Shown here one piece after another: positions 34,000 through 44,682 of a DNA stretch of 64,000 nucleotides; position 1 is the first letter of the stretch, and each line of letters opens with the position of its first letter. The notes beneath the pieces were generated by a model. That model searched no databases. It was not told where the DNA came from and was given only the letters and a program-made list of their open reading frames with translations. The DNA is from CBDDCX01 sp965226925 (lineage in GTDB: Bacteria; Gemmatimonadota; Gemmatimonadetes; Longimicrobiales; Gaopeijiaceae): NCBI GenBank assembly GCA_965226925.1, contig CBDDEN010000010.1, positions 186,001-250,000 of the forward strand, read 5' to 3'. The translations under genes were made by a program, and so were the position numbers.

Positions 34000-34935
34000 A
34001 TGACTGACCTCACTTCGAAAGTGTCGAGCCGGCTCCGCTCTCGACCCGATTTGATGGATCCGCAGACCCTCTCTCAACTCGGGGGCGTCGAGCTCATCGC
34101 CCGTCAGGTGGTCGAGGGGTTCATCATGGGACTGCACCGCTCCCCCCACCGTGGATTCTCGGCCGAATTCGCGGAGCTGAGGGCCTATCAGCCCGGCGAC
34201 GACCTTCGCCACATCGACTGGCGCATGTTCGGTCGGTCCGATCGGTACTACGTCAAGCAGTTCCAGGAGGAGACCAATCTGCGGGCGTACGTTCTCGTGG
34301 ACGTGAGCACGTCCATGGGTTGGAGTTCGAGCCCGGACACGCTTCCGAGCAAGCTGTGGTACGCCAAGCACCTGGCCGCCTCTATCGCGTTGATCCTCTT
34401 ACGCCAGGGAGACTCGGTAGGGCTGGCCGCCTTCCACGATGAGGTCGTGGCCCGCGTCGCCCCGCGGGGGGGCAAGCGCTACTGGCACGAGATTCTCAGG
34501 CGACTGGCTCCGCTCGAGGCACAGGGACTCACATCGGCGCACTCGGCGCTCCGGGACATCGCCGTCCGTCTGCGCCGTGCCGGATTGGTCGTGCTCCTCT
34601 CGGACCTACTGGTCGACCCGGAGACCACACGCACGGCTCTCCGATACCTGAGGCATCAGGGACACGAAGTGCTCGTCTTCCATCTCATCGACCCCGGGGA
34701 GCGCGAGCTACCCGCCGCCGGCGACGCTCGCTTCTACGATCCGGAAACCGACGAGGAGTTGCGCGTGAACGTAGCCGACGTTCGTTCGGCCTATCGGGAC
34801 GCAGTGAGGGACGCTCTGGCCGAGTGGGATCGAGGGCTCCGACCGCACGGCATCGACTACGTCGTCGTGGGGACGGAGACTCCGCTTTCCAGAGCCCTTC
34901 GCTTTTCCCTCCGAAAGCGGGAGCATCTGGGCTGA
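34000..34935 (+). CDS. DUF58 domain protein (vWA-like, MoxR-associated type)
   Basis: 311 residues. The conserved DUF58 block RGFSAEFAELRAYQPGDDLRHIDWRMFGRSD is present; its characteristic core is YQPGDDLRHIDW. It is followed by a MIDAS-like VDVSTSMGWSS, as in a von Willebrand A fold. In other bacteria such proteins work with a MoxR AAA+ ATPase and BatA/BatB in envelope maintenance or metal insertion. Here the next gene is BatA-like and overlaps by one base (TGATG). No moxR gene is in the window. Confidence 0.9.
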   Translation: MTDLTSKVSSRLRSRPDLMDPQTLSQLGGVELIARQVVEGFIMGLHRSPHRGFSAEFAELRAYQPGDDLRHIDWRMFGRSDRYYVKQFQEETNLRAYVLVDVSTSMGWSSSPDTLPSKLWYAKHLAASIALILLRQGDSVGLAAFHDEVVARVAPRGGKRYWHEILRRLAPLEAQGLTSAHSALRDIAVRLRRAGLVVLLSDLLVDPETTRTALRYLRHQGHEVLVFHLIDPGERELPAAGDARFYDPETDEELRVNVADVRSAYRDAVRDALAEWDRGLRPHGIDYVVVGTETPLSRALRFSLRKREHLG

Positions 34936-36713
34936 TGGGCTTCCTTTCACCGGTCTTCCTCCTGGCCGGGATGGCGGTTGCCGTGCCGTTGATTCTGCAC
35001 CTCTTCCAGCGACACGATGCTCGACGCTTGGCGTTTCCGGCACTCCGCTACCTCCTACGGACCGAAAAGGAGCACGCACGTACGATCCGGCTTCGACAGT
35101 TGCTGCTGCTCCTTCTCCGGATGGCCGCGATCCTGTTGCTGGTCCTGGCCGGCGCCCGCCCGTTCCTCCGAGGCGGCGGCGGGGTGCACGATCCCACCGC
35201 CGCCGTAATCGTGCTGGACAACTCCATGAGCTCCGGGCTGATTCGGGGAGGCGATCGCGTTCTCGACCTACTCAAATCCGTGGCCCTGAAGAGCGTCGAC
35301 GGTGCGAGCGACGAGGACCTCGTGTGGCTCATTCGGGCCGGCCAACCTTGGGACGTGGCGGTTACCGGATCTCGCGCGGAGTTGCGGAGCGCAATCGTCG
35401 CCACGGAGGTGACCGACGCCGGCGGGGATCTCCTGGCGGCCCTCGACAGCTTGCTCATCGGCGGCGGACTTCCGCCTTTGGCGAACCAGCGCACCCGCCT
35501 CTCGGTGCGGATTTCGGGCCAGGACCGTGACGAGGGTGTAGCCCTCCGGCTCGTGATCGGAAACCGCATCCGCGGCGCGGCGACCGCGCGGTCCGGCACG
35601 TCGACGATTCTACCCCTCGGACCCTTCTCCATCGGTCGCGTCAACGGATACGTGGAGAGCGATCCGGACGACTTACGCGGAGACGACCGTCGTTACTTCA
35701 CGTTTCGTGTGAGGACACCGCCCACCGTGGCCACCACCGGCGCATCCTCGTTCTTCCTCAGCGAGGCTTTTCCCGTCCTCACGGACGCCGGACGAATCCA
35801 GGTGACGCCGACACGCGACGCGGAGGTGCTCGTCAGTGTAGGCGGCTCTTCGGTAACGGAAGCTACGGGAACACGCCGTGCCACCGTGCTTCTCCCGCCG
35901 GCAGACATCGCGCTCCTCCCGGGTCTCAACCGTACTCTGGCTGCGGCGGGAATCCCATGGCGATACGACCTCACCGACGGGCGAGGCGAGGCGGGGGTCA
36001 CGCAATGGACCGGCCCGGTGGACCTCAGTGAAGTTCGAATTCGGTCCCACTACCTGCTCACCCCGAGCGAAACCGGGCTCGAAGCCGGGATCCTCGCTCG
36101 CTTGTCGTCGGGGGAGCCCTGGCTCGTCGAAGGCGCGACGTCGAGAGGCCGGTACCTCTTGCTGGCCTCGGACCTGGAGCCGGAGTCGACGAATCTCGCG
36201 GTGACCGCGGCGATGGTCCCTCTCTTGGAGTGGATCGTGGCGCGCTGGGGAAGCTCGGATGGGGGACGGGCAGAGCTCGTCGCCGGCGACGCGATCACTG
36301 CACCTCCGGGGGCTACGGCCATCAGAGATCCCCAGGGAGGCCTGCACCCCGTGGATGCCGCGCAGCCTTTTCGTGCGACAGAGTGGACCGGGCTTTACGA
36401 GGTCCTTGAAGGCGACTCCATCGTGAATCTCGTGGCCGTGAACGCGCCTCCGTCGGAGTCGGTCCTGACGCCCATCGAATCCGACGAGCTGGAAGCCCTC
36501 CTACCCGGGACCATGACGGTGGTGTCCGACAGCACTCGCTGGAGCCGAGCCCTCTTCTCGACGGGCCAGGGGCCGGAGGTGTGGCGATGGCTGCTGGCGG
36601 CCACCGTGCTGGTCCTCCTGGCCGAGAGTGTCGTCGCGGCCACGGGACCTGGCGCGAAGGGTACCGCACCGGCTCACGTCACTCCCAGGTCTCAGGATCC
36701 GATACCCGCCTGA
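34935..36713 (+). CDS. BatA-like membrane protein (aerotolerance regulator N-terminal domain)
   Basis: 592 residues. The N-terminal BatA domain has a membrane helix (FLSPVFLLAGMAVAVPLILH) then FQRHDARRLAFPALRYLLRT and a second helix (LLLLLRMAAILLLVLAGARP). A vWA-like region follows with VIVLDNSMSSG. The long middle has no motif I recognise, and a C-terminal hydrophobic helix (WLLAATVLVLLAESVVA) is close to the end. The chosen ATG overlaps the DUF58 stop. The protein probably scaffolds a DUF58/BatA complex on the periplasmic side. mfd starts two bases after the stop. Confidence 0.85.
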   Translation: MGFLSPVFLLAGMAVAVPLILHLFQRHDARRLAFPALRYLLRTEKEHARTIRLRQLLLLLLRMAAILLLVLAGARPFLRGGGGVHDPTAAVIVLDNSMSSGLIRGGDRVLDLLKSVALKSVDGASDEDLVWLIRAGQPWDVAVTGSRAELRSAIVATEVTDAGGDLLAALDSLLIGGGLPPLANQRTRLSVRISGQDRDEGVALRLVIGNRIRGAATARSGTSTILPLGPFSIGRVNGYVESDPDDLRGDDRRYFTFRVRTPPTVATTGASSFFLSEAFPVLTDAGRIQVTPTRDAEVLVSVGGSSVTEATGTRRATVLLPPADIALLPGLNRTLAAAGIPWRYDLTDGRGEAGVTQWTGPVDLSEVRIRSHYLLTPSETGLEAGILARLSSGEPWLVEGATSRGRYLLLASDLEPESTNLAVTAAMVPLLEWIVARWGSSDGGRAELVAGDAITAPPGATAIRDPQGGLHPVDAAQPFRATEWTGLYEVLEGDSIVNLVAVNAPPSESVLTPIESDELEALLPGTMTVVSDSTRWSRALFSTGQGPEVWRWLLAATVLVLLAESVVAATGPGAKGTAPAHVTPRSQDPIPA

Positions 36714-36715
36714 TC

Positions 36716-39700
36716 GTGTCCGGCGCGCTCCACCCGGTCGTTCAGGCGCTCAGCACGTGCCCCGGCTTCGCGCAGTTGTGCGACCGGCTACCGGGCCGCG
36801 GCGAGCGCCGTGTGCTCGGCGGAGCCGTGGGTTCGGCGGCGACCGTCGTCGTGGCCGCTCTCCACGAGCGCTTCTCGACCCGTGTATTCGTGGTCGTCGC
36901 TACGTCACCGCAGGCGGCCACGGACGCGGAAGCCGACCTGGAAGTTCTGCTCGGTCGAGAGGAGTCCTTCCTCTTTCCTCAGCGGGAGGTCCTGCCGTAC
37001 GAGTCGAGCGAGCCGCATCTGGAGATCGGAGGACTTCGGGTAGAAGCCGTGGAGGCCCTCCTGGGTGGCCGGGCCCGTCTGATGGTCACGACCCTGCGTG
37101 CCTTGCAGGAGCGCGCTCCGATCCCGGCCGGGTTGGCCGAACTCCGCATTACGCTGCGAACGGGACAGGAAACGGGGTTCCAACAACTGGTGCGAGACCT
37201 CGATCACAGGGGCTTCGAGCGCGTGCCCTTGGTGGAAGAGGTCGGGCAGTACGCGGTACGCGGCGGACTCCTCGATATCTTCTCCTTCGGCACGGTCGAG
37301 CCCTTCCGGGTGGAGTTTTGGGGAGACGAGATCGTGTCCCTGCGCTTCTTCGACATCCTGGACCAGCGCTCGAAAGCGTCGACGGACGAAGTCCACATTC
37401 TTCCAGTGGACTTCCACAGGGAGCGAGACGACGACGTGCTCGTTTCGCGGTCGCTCTTGGAGCTTCTTCCCGCAGACTCGCTGCTCCTACGCTTCGACGA
37501 GGGGGATTGGTCGGCCGAGCTCCACCGTACGTGGAAGCACGTTTGCCGTCTCCACGACGAGCTCGAGGCCGAAGGTAACACACCCGACGGGCCCGAGACC
37601 CTCTTCGTGGACCCCGATGAAGCCGAAGAACGGCTCGCGGGCCTCGGCCGGATCGACGTGCACGCCGACTCGCGCCCTGCAATGGCGTTGGCGTGTATCG
37701 CCCCACCCGTCATCGATCGGGACATGTCCCGGCTGGGAGCGGCTCTCCGTACGGCCTCCGGCACGGGGCAGAAGACCCTGGTCCTTTGCGACAACCGCGG
37801 CCAATGCGACCGGTTGGAGGAGATCCTCGGCGGTCCCGACAAGATCCCGCCGGGGGCTAACGTCATGGTCGGGTCCCTTGCGGCGGGCTTCATTCTCGAA
37901 TGTGCCGATCCTCCGCTTCAGGTACTCACGGATCACGAGGTCTTCCGCCGCTCCAGGAGGGTGCGCCGGAGTAGGCGCTTTCGCGGTGCCGTGGCCTTGG
38001 AGAGCCTCTCGCAACTGTCGCCCGGGGACCACGTGGTGCACATGGACCACGGCGTCGGCGTCTTCAGGGGCCTCGAGCGAGTCGCGGTCGCGGGCAAGCA
38101 GCTCGAGTCGATGGCCATCGAATACGCGGGAGGGGAGATCCTACGAGTGCCCGTCTACCGCCTGGACCAGGTCGAACGGTGGGTGGGTGACTCGGAGACG
38201 GCCAAGGCCCCTGCCCTGCACCGCATTGGCGGCAAGCGATGGAAGACGCTGAAGCGCAAGACCACTCGAGCCATCGAGAAGATGACGGTGGAGCTTCTCC
38301 AATTGTACGCTCGCCGCTCCACTGTCTCGGGGTTCTCCTACGCGCCCGACACACTGTGGCAGAAAGAGATGGAGTCCTCGTTCCTCTACGAGGACACGCC
38401 GGACCAGCGCCTGGCAACGGAGGACGTCAAGCGCGACATGGAATCGTCCGGACCCATGGATCGGCTGATCTGCGGGGATGTGGGATACGGCAAGACCGAG
38501 ATCGCGATCCGGGCCGCTTTCAAGGCGATCCAGGATGGGAAGCAGGTCGCGCTCCTTGCACCCACAACGGTGCTGGTGGAGCAACACCGCCACACCTTCG
38601 AGGAGCGGCTGGCCGACTATCCGGTGAAGATCGGCGCCCTGAGTCGCTTCCGGACGCCGAAGGAACAGAAGGCCCTTCTCGCGGGGGTGAAGACCGGTGA
38701 GGTCGACATCATCATCGGGACCCACCGCCTGCTCTCGAAGGACGTGGAACTGCCGCGGCTCGGACTCCTCATCGTGGACGAGGAGCAGAGGTTCGGGGTT
38801 CGTCACAAGGAGCGACTCAAGCAACTCCGTACCTCCGTGGACGTCTTGACCCTTACGGCGACACCCATCCCTCGCACCCTATACCTGTCCCTCACCGGAA
38901 TCCGTGACCTCTCGCTCATTCAAACGCCGCCGCGCGACCGCATGCCGATCATCACCCACCTCGTTCCCTGGTCCGACCAGATCATAGCCGAGTCCCTGCA
39001 GCGAGAGTTGGACCGGGGGGGACAGGTGTTCTTTCTCCACAACCTGGTATCGACCATTCCCGGCGCCGCCGAGCGCGTGCGGGAACTGGCCCCGGAAGCC
39101 CGCGTCGCCGTGGCCCATGGGCAAATGACGCCCAGAGACCTCGATCGGGTGATGCGGGACTTCGTCGACGGAGAGATCGACGTCCTGGTCTGCTCATCGA
39201 TCATCGAGAACGGCATCGACGTGCCGAACGCCAATACCCTCATCGTCAACCGAGCCGATCACTTCGGGTTGTCGCAGCTCTATCAGATCCGCGGACGGGT
39301 GGGACGTTCCGACCGACGAGCCTACTGCTACCTGATCGTGCCGACCGACCTCAATGACGAAGCCGAACGACGCCTGCGGTTGCTCGAGCACCACACGGAA
39401 TTGGGGAGCGGCTACTCGGTGGCACTACGCGACATGGAGCTGCGGGGGGCCGGCAACCTGCTCGGTGGGGATCAGTCGGGATTCACCCACGCCATCGGCA
39501 TCGATGCCTACATGCGCCTTCTGGAGCAAACCGTCAAGCGGCTCAAGGAGGGGGAGGTCGAAGAGGAGTATCCCCACCCCGAAATCACCATGGCGGGGTC
39601 GGCGTATCTACCGGACGAATACGTCCCCGACTCCGGACAGAAGCTGCACCTGTACCGTCGCCTTTCAAAGCTCACCCGTGTCGCAGAGGTGGAGGGACTG

Positions 39701-40027
39701 CGTGAGGAGCTCGAGGATCGGTTCGGAGCACCTCCCGGGGAGGTCCAGCGCCTCCTCGACGGAACGGCGTTGCGGCTTCTCGGGCGAAAACTCGGCGTCG
39801 AGCGTATTCTGCTACGCGAGGGAGAGGCGCGGGTGAATTTCCGATCCACCGCCATGCCGCGTCTGGCCGTACTGGAAGGTCCGCTTCGCGATCACCACGT
39901 CGATGTCGAGGTGCGACGAATGGCGCCGCTGTCACTGGCCCTTCATCAGGCCGGGCCCGATACGCTAGTTTCGACGTTGATCGCCGCTCTATCGACTTTA
40001 CTATATACTCGAAATGAAGTCGCCTAA
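36716..40027 (+). CDS. mfd: Transcription-repair coupling factor
   Basis: ATP-driven translocase that removes stalled RNA polymerase and recruits UvrA. It has 1103 residues. An N-terminal UvrB-like region is followed by a CarD-like RNA-polymerase-interaction domain (LSPGDHVVHMDHGVGVFRGL, about residue 435). The translocase has Walker A GDVGYGKTEIAIRAAF (about 585), the DEEQ box IVDEEQRFGVRHKE, and QIRGRVGRSDRRAYCYL. The GTG start just after the BatA-like stop is inferred, since the frame extends upstream without homology. The N-terminus is therefore slightly uncertain. Confidence 0.95.
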   Translation: MSGALHPVVQALSTCPGFAQLCDRLPGRGERRVLGGAVGSAATVVVAALHERFSTRVFVVVATSPQAATDAEADLEVLLGREESFLFPQREVLPYESSEPHLEIGGLRVEAVEALLGGRARLMVTTLRALQERAPIPAGLAELRITLRTGQETGFQQLVRDLDHRGFERVPLVEEVGQYAVRGGLLDIFSFGTVEPFRVEFWGDEIVSLRFFDILDQRSKASTDEVHILPVDFHRERDDDVLVSRSLLELLPADSLLLRFDEGDWSAELHRTWKHVCRLHDELEAEGNTPDGPETLFVDPDEAEERLAGLGRIDVHADSRPAMALACIAPPVIDRDMSRLGAALRTASGTGQKTLVLCDNRGQCDRLEEILGGPDKIPPGANVMVGSLAAGFILECADPPLQVLTDHEVFRRSRRVRRSRRFRGAVALESLSQLSPGDHVVHMDHGVGVFRGLERVAVAGKQLESMAIEYAGGEILRVPVYRLDQVERWVGDSETAKAPALHRIGGKRWKTLKRKTTRAIEKMTVELLQLYARRSTVSGFSYAPDTLWQKEMESSFLYEDTPDQRLATEDVKRDMESSGPMDRLICGDVGYGKTEIAIRAAFKAIQDGKQVALLAPTTVLVEQHRHTFEERLADYPVKIGALSRFRTPKEQKALLAGVKTGEVDIIIGTHRLLSKDVELPRLGLLIVDEEQRFGVRHKERLKQLRTSVDVLTLTATPIPRTLYLSLTGIRDLSLIQTPPRDRMPIITHLVPWSDQIIAESLQRELDRGGQVFFLHNLVSTIPGAAERVRELAPEARVAVAHGQMTPRDLDRVMRDFVDGEIDVLVCSSIIENGIDVPNANTLIVNRADHFGLSQLYQIRGRVGRSDRRAYCYLIVPTDLNDEAERRLRLLEHHTELGSGYSVALRDMELRGAGNLLGGDQSGFTHAIGIDAYMRLLEQTVKRLKEGEVEEEYPHPEITMAGSAYLPDEYVPDSGQKLHLYRRLSKLTRVAEVEGLREELEDRFGAPPGEVQRLLDGTALRLLGRKLGVERILLREGEARVNFRSTAMPRLAVLEGPLRDHHVDVEVRRMAPLSLALHQAGPDTLVSTLIAALSTLLYTRNEVA

Positions 40028-40062
40028 ACAGTATATGTCATAGTGTGTTAAGGATGACTACG

Positions 40063-41526
40063 ATGTTCACATCCGAACCCCTTCCCCGGACACGACGCGC
40101 CTCTCACACGGCGACCGTGGCATTGGTCACGATCCTCATGGCGTGTGCCGCGGGCTCCGACGGAGTCGTGGCCACCGTCGGTGACCACGAGCTCTCGGTC
40201 GACCAACTGGTAGAGCTGCTGGCCCGCCAGAACGCGGTACCGAATGAGCCGGCGGTAGTGGAGGCTCTGGCCAACTTCTGGGTCGACTACGCGCTTCTGG
40301 CCCGTTCCGCACAGGAGGACTCGCTGTTCATTAGTCTGGACCTGAGGCCTCTGTTGGAACCCCAGTTTCAGCAGGAGATCATCGATCTTTATCTCAGAGC
40401 GAGCGTGCGGGCCGATACGGCGCTCTCGGACGAGGCGCTCAGGGAGTTGTGGGATGCGGATCCGCCGGCCGACTCGGTACGGGCCAGACATATCCTGCTG
40501 ACGTTTCCGGACCAGGCCATTCAGGCCCAGGTCGACAGCGTCGTGAACCTGGCGGTCCAACTGAAGAACCGGGCCTCCAGGGGCGAGTCGTTCGAGGCTT
40601 TGGCCCGTCGCTACTCCGAGGACACGGGGAGCGGCTCACTCGGCGGTGATCTCGGTTACTTCGGACCTGGCGCCATGGTGCCGACGTTCGAGGAGGCCAC
40701 CTACGCCCTCGAGGTTGGGGGCGTGAGCGATCCCGTGGGCAGCGAGTTCGGTGTGCACGTGATCCAACTTGTCGACCGTAAGCCGACGACCTTCGAAAAC
40801 GGCGCGGCCAGCTTCAGGACCGCGGTGGTCACGCGGCGGATGCGCCAAGCCGACTCGACGTTTCTGGCCGATCTGAACGAAGAAGCCGACATGGAGGTAA
40901 GGCCCGAGGGCGTGGCCGTGTTGCGAGAGCTGGCGGCGAGCCCGCAAAAGCCCTTGAGCGGAAGGGCCGCCGGACGCACCGTGGTCGGCTATCGGGGCGG
41001 AACCTACACGGCGGGGGAACTCCGGGAATTCCTGCAGTCCCGGCCCGTGGAGTTCGCCAGCCAGATCCAGGGAGCTTCGGACGGGGACGTGAACTTGTTG
41101 CTCGAGCGACTCGGTCAGTCGCGTGTGCTGGTCTCCAGGGCCGCAAAGGCCAGCGTAACGCTCTCGGAGGAGCGCCAGGACACGCTGCACCGAATGACGC
41201 TCGCCCAGGTCACTCGGGCGACCGACGCCCTCGGCATTCGACAGATCGCCGTGTTGGAGAACGAAACCGCGGAGGAGGCGATCGATCGAAGACTGTTACA
41301 GATCCTCAGAGAACTCGTCGCCGGCACCCGCAACGCGATTCCACTCAGCGTCGTCACCGTGGCTCTGCGGCGAGACGAGGACTGGTCGATTTCGGATCGC
41401 TCCATCGCGGCCACGGTGGCTCGGATCGACGAGCTTCTCGGGTCGGCCGGGGCACCGGCGCCGACGGCGGCCCCCACGGCACCGCCCGCTCCGACCGGCG
41501 CCGCCCCAGACACGGCCGGGAATTGA
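40063..41526 (+). CDS. PpiC-type (parvulin) peptidyl-prolyl isomerase lipoprotein
   Basis: 487 residues. A lipoprotein signal ends in the lipobox LMAC (residues about 26-29). The parvulin domain is seen in ARHILLTFPD, then RYSEDTGSGSLGGDLGYFGPG and GVHVIQLVDRKP. The C-terminal region is helical and ends in a Pro/Ala-rich tail. The start at 40063 is favoured by AAGGA eight bases before; two in-frame starts lie just upstream. It probably folds outer-membrane or periplasmic proteins, together with the next gene. Confidence 0.88.
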   Translation: MFTSEPLPRTRRASHTATVALVTILMACAAGSDGVVATVGDHELSVDQLVELLARQNAVPNEPAVVEALANFWVDYALLARSAQEDSLFISLDLRPLLEPQFQQEIIDLYLRASVRADTALSDEALRELWDADPPADSVRARHILLTFPDQAIQAQVDSVVNLAVQLKNRASRGESFEALARRYSEDTGSGSLGGDLGYFGPGAMVPTFEEATYALEVGGVSDPVGSEFGVHVIQLVDRKPTTFENGAASFRTAVVTRRMRQADSTFLADLNEEADMEVRPEGVAVLRELAASPQKPLSGRAAGRTVVGYRGGTYTAGELREFLQSRPVEFASQIQGASDGDVNLLLERLGQSRVLVSRAAKASVTLSEERQDTLHRMTLAQVTRATDALGIRQIAVLENETAEEAIDRRLLQILRELVAGTRNAIPLSVVTVALRRDEDWSISDRSIAATVARIDELLGSAGAPAPTAAPTAPPAPTGAAPDTAGN

Positions 41527-41582
41527 CGAGGACTCGCGTTTTACCTTCGGAACATGGCTTTTCCGGAAGGTTTAGAGAATGG

Positions 41583-42956
41583 ATGAGAAAGCGTCCAATG
41601 AACTCGAAGTCTGCACTCGCGGTCCATGGCCGGGCCCTGGTGGTGCCACTGCTCGCGGGAGTACTCGTGGTGGGCACGGCCCGTTCAGCTTCGGCCCAGA
41701 ACCCTCCGGGCCTCACCGACATCGTCGAGCAGGTCGCCGCCGTGGTAGGAGACTCCGTGATCCTGATGACGGAGATCGATACCTACCTATTGCGCTTGGA
41801 GGCACAGGGCTGGACCCGCCCCCAGACGACTTCTGAGCTCATGGCCTTCAAGGCCGATGTGCTAGATCTACTGATCAATGAGCAACTCGTGATCCAAGAC
41901 GCGGGGCGGGACAGCACCTTGGCCGTGGGTGAGGAAGAACTGGAGGAGAGGCTCCAGTTGGAGATCGACGGGCAAATCCGCCAGTTCGGCACGCTCGCGC
42001 GACTCCAGGAGGCACTCGCGGCCCAGGGCATGACCATGTCGATCTTTCGTGACCAGCGCCGAAGCGCCATCAAGCGCCAACTGCTTCAAGAGCGGTACAT
42101 GGCCAAGAAGGGGCGCAGCGCCCGGAACGTCGTCGTCTCCGAGGAGGAGCTTCGGACCTTCTTCGCCGAAAACCGCGAGCAGTTGCCGCAGCTCCCGCCG
42201 ACCATCGCGTTCATGAACCTGCAGTTGGCGCCCTCACCTTCCGAAGAGGCCAAGGCCGCGGCGCTCGCTGAGGCCGACAGTGTTCTGCAGATACTCCGGA
42301 CCGGAAAGCAGGACGACTTCGCCGCGCTGGCCAGACAGTACTCGGACGGGCCGTCGGCCGATGACGGGGGCGAACTCGGGTGGGTCCGACGCGACGGAAC
42401 GTTCGTCGAGGCATTCGAAGAGGTCGCATTCCGGTTGGCACCGGGCATGGTGAGTGTCCCCACGGAGACCGACTTCGGTTATCACCTCATCATGGTGGAA
42501 CGGGTCCGGGGCGGCGAACGACGACTGCGCCACATCCTCTTTCAACCCGAGATCACCGAGGCCGACATTGCCGCCAACCTGGAACGAGCCACCGAATTCC
42601 GGGATCGGTTACGAGCCGGGGAAGACATGGGCGAGTTGGCCGAGCAGGCCGGGGAATCGGTCGATACGCTCGATCTGAGCGTCGCGGAGATCAACCAAAT
42701 TTCGACCGCCTACGCCGGTGCCCTCCAGACCGCCGAGCCGGGAGACGTCCTCGGGCCACTTCGGTTCGATGGACAGTCCGCCAACACCCTGGGAGTCGTC
42801 CAAGTCACCGCCCTAAAGGGCGGGGGCACCCTCAAGTTCGAGGATGTCCGGGACCAGATCGAGAGTCGCCTCAGGTCCACGCGCCTCACCGAGAGCCTTG
42901 TCGAGGCACTCAGAGAGCGCACGTACGTCGACATTCGACTGGCCGGAGCGCGCTGA
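41583..42956 (+). CDS. surA: SurA-like periplasmic peptidyl-prolyl isomerase
   Basis: 457 residues. A signal peptide (to about residue 38, TARSASA-QNPP) is followed by a SurA N-terminal chaperone domain (VEQVAAVVGDSVILMTEIDTY). A parvulin domain (ARQYSDGPSADDGGELGWVR) follows, then a weaker second one starting RRLRHILFQPEI. Known SurA proteins escort outer-membrane porins. Of three in-frame starts, 41583 is preferred because GGAAGG lies 12 bases upstream. pdxA follows, as it does surA in many Proteobacteria. Confidence 0.88.
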   Translation: MRKRPMNSKSALAVHGRALVVPLLAGVLVVGTARSASAQNPPGLTDIVEQVAAVVGDSVILMTEIDTYLLRLEAQGWTRPQTTSELMAFKADVLDLLINEQLVIQDAGRDSTLAVGEEELEERLQLEIDGQIRQFGTLARLQEALAAQGMTMSIFRDQRRSAIKRQLLQERYMAKKGRSARNVVVSEEELRTFFAENREQLPQLPPTIAFMNLQLAPSPSEEAKAAALAEADSVLQILRTGKQDDFAALARQYSDGPSADDGGELGWVRRDGTFVEAFEEVAFRLAPGMVSVPTETDFGYHLIMVERVRGGERRLRHILFQPEITEADIAANLERATEFRDRLRAGEDMGELAEQAGESVDTLDLSVAEINQISTAYAGALQTAEPGDVLGPLRFDGQSANTLGVVQVTALKGGGTLKFEDVRDQIESRLRSTRLTESLVEALRERTYVDIRLAGAR

Positions 42957-42971
42957 CGCGCCGTAGGAGCC

Positions 42972-43916
42972 ATGTCTCCGAACCGTCTTGCGGTCACGCT
43001 CGGTGACCCCCGGGGCATCGGGCCCGAGATCGTGGAGAAGGCCCTGTCGGGCCTGCAGGCCCGAGGGACCCCCACCCCGCTCGTCTTGATCGGCCCGGAA
43101 GGTTACGGCTTTGGGAGCGCCCCGTACGAGTCGGTGGGATGCTTCGACGGCTCGGAGTTCTCGGCCGGTTCGCTGTCCGTCCTCGCCATCGAGCGGGCCG
43201 TCGAGATGGCCCGCGAGGGGTCGGTGTCAGGCATCGTGACCGGACCCATACACAAGCCCGCCCTCCGCGCCGCCGGGTACTCCGAGCCCGGACAGACCGA
43301 GTTGCTTAAGCGACTCGCCGAGGTTCCCGAGGTGGGAATGCTGATGGCCGCGGAGGAGACAGGTGACAGCGGCCCGCTCCGCGTGCTCCTGGCCACCACC
43401 CACGTGGCGCTACGAGAGGTGCCCGGTCTCGTGACCCGTCGGCTTGTCGTGACCCAAACCACGCTCCTGAGCCGGGCACTCGAGCAAGACTGGAAGATCG
43501 CCAAACCCCGAATCGGGATCTGTGCCCTCAATCCCCACGCGTCCGACAGGGGGCTCTTCGGAAGCGAGGAGGCCGACGTCTTCCTCCCCGCCGTAGAGGA
43601 ACTCCGGAAGGCGCGCGTCGACGTCGAGGGGCCCATTCCGGCGGACACGGTCTTCGGCCGTGCCCTCCGTGGGGAGTTCGACGCGGTGGTGGCGCCCTAT
43701 CACGACGTGGGGATGGCCGCTTTCAAGACCGCCACGTTCGGGCGAGGCGTCAACGTCACCCTCGGGCTGTCTTTCGTGCGCACTTCGCCAGACCACGGCA
43801 CGGCTTTCGACCTGGTGGGGACCGGGCGGGCGGACTCCTCTTCCATGGAAGCGGCCATCCGTTTGGCATCACGGATCGCTCAGAACCGTTTTGACACGCT
43901 GGCCGCCCGAGCTTAG
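42972..43916 (+). CDS. pdxA: 4-hydroxythreonine-4-phosphate dehydrogenase
   Basis: NAD-dependent enzyme of pyridoxal 5-phosphate synthesis through the DXP-dependent route. 314 residues. The N-terminus LAVTLGDPRGIGPEIV, GIVTGPIHKPAL, CALNPHASDRGLFG and the metal-site segment VVAPYHDVGMAAFKT all match the family. The family motif HYHDQG is here YHDVGM. TAGGAG lies six bases before the ATG. It follows surA by 15 bases. Confidence 0.94.
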   Translation: MSPNRLAVTLGDPRGIGPEIVEKALSGLQARGTPTPLVLIGPEGYGFGSAPYESVGCFDGSEFSAGSLSVLAIERAVEMAREGSVSGIVTGPIHKPALRAAGYSEPGQTELLKRLAEVPEVGMLMAAEETGDSGPLRVLLATTHVALREVPGLVTRRLVVTQTTLLSRALEQDWKIAKPRIGICALNPHASDRGLFGSEEADVFLPAVEELRKARVDVEGPIPADTVFGRALRGEFDAVVAPYHDVGMAAFKTATFGRGVNVTLGLSFVRTSPDHGTAFDLVGTGRADSSSMEAAIRLASRIAQNRFDTLAARA

Positions 43917-43952
43917 TTTCTTCTTCCGGGCACTCGTTGCTCCCGGAAGTGC

Positions 43953-44681
<729 letters not shown>

Positions 44682-44682
44682 C

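Noticed and set aside
39970..40062. Promoter for the parvulin genes in the AT-rich end of mfd
   Set aside because: TATACT and TTGATC are present, but the spacing is 21 bases or more. Not good enough to list as a site.
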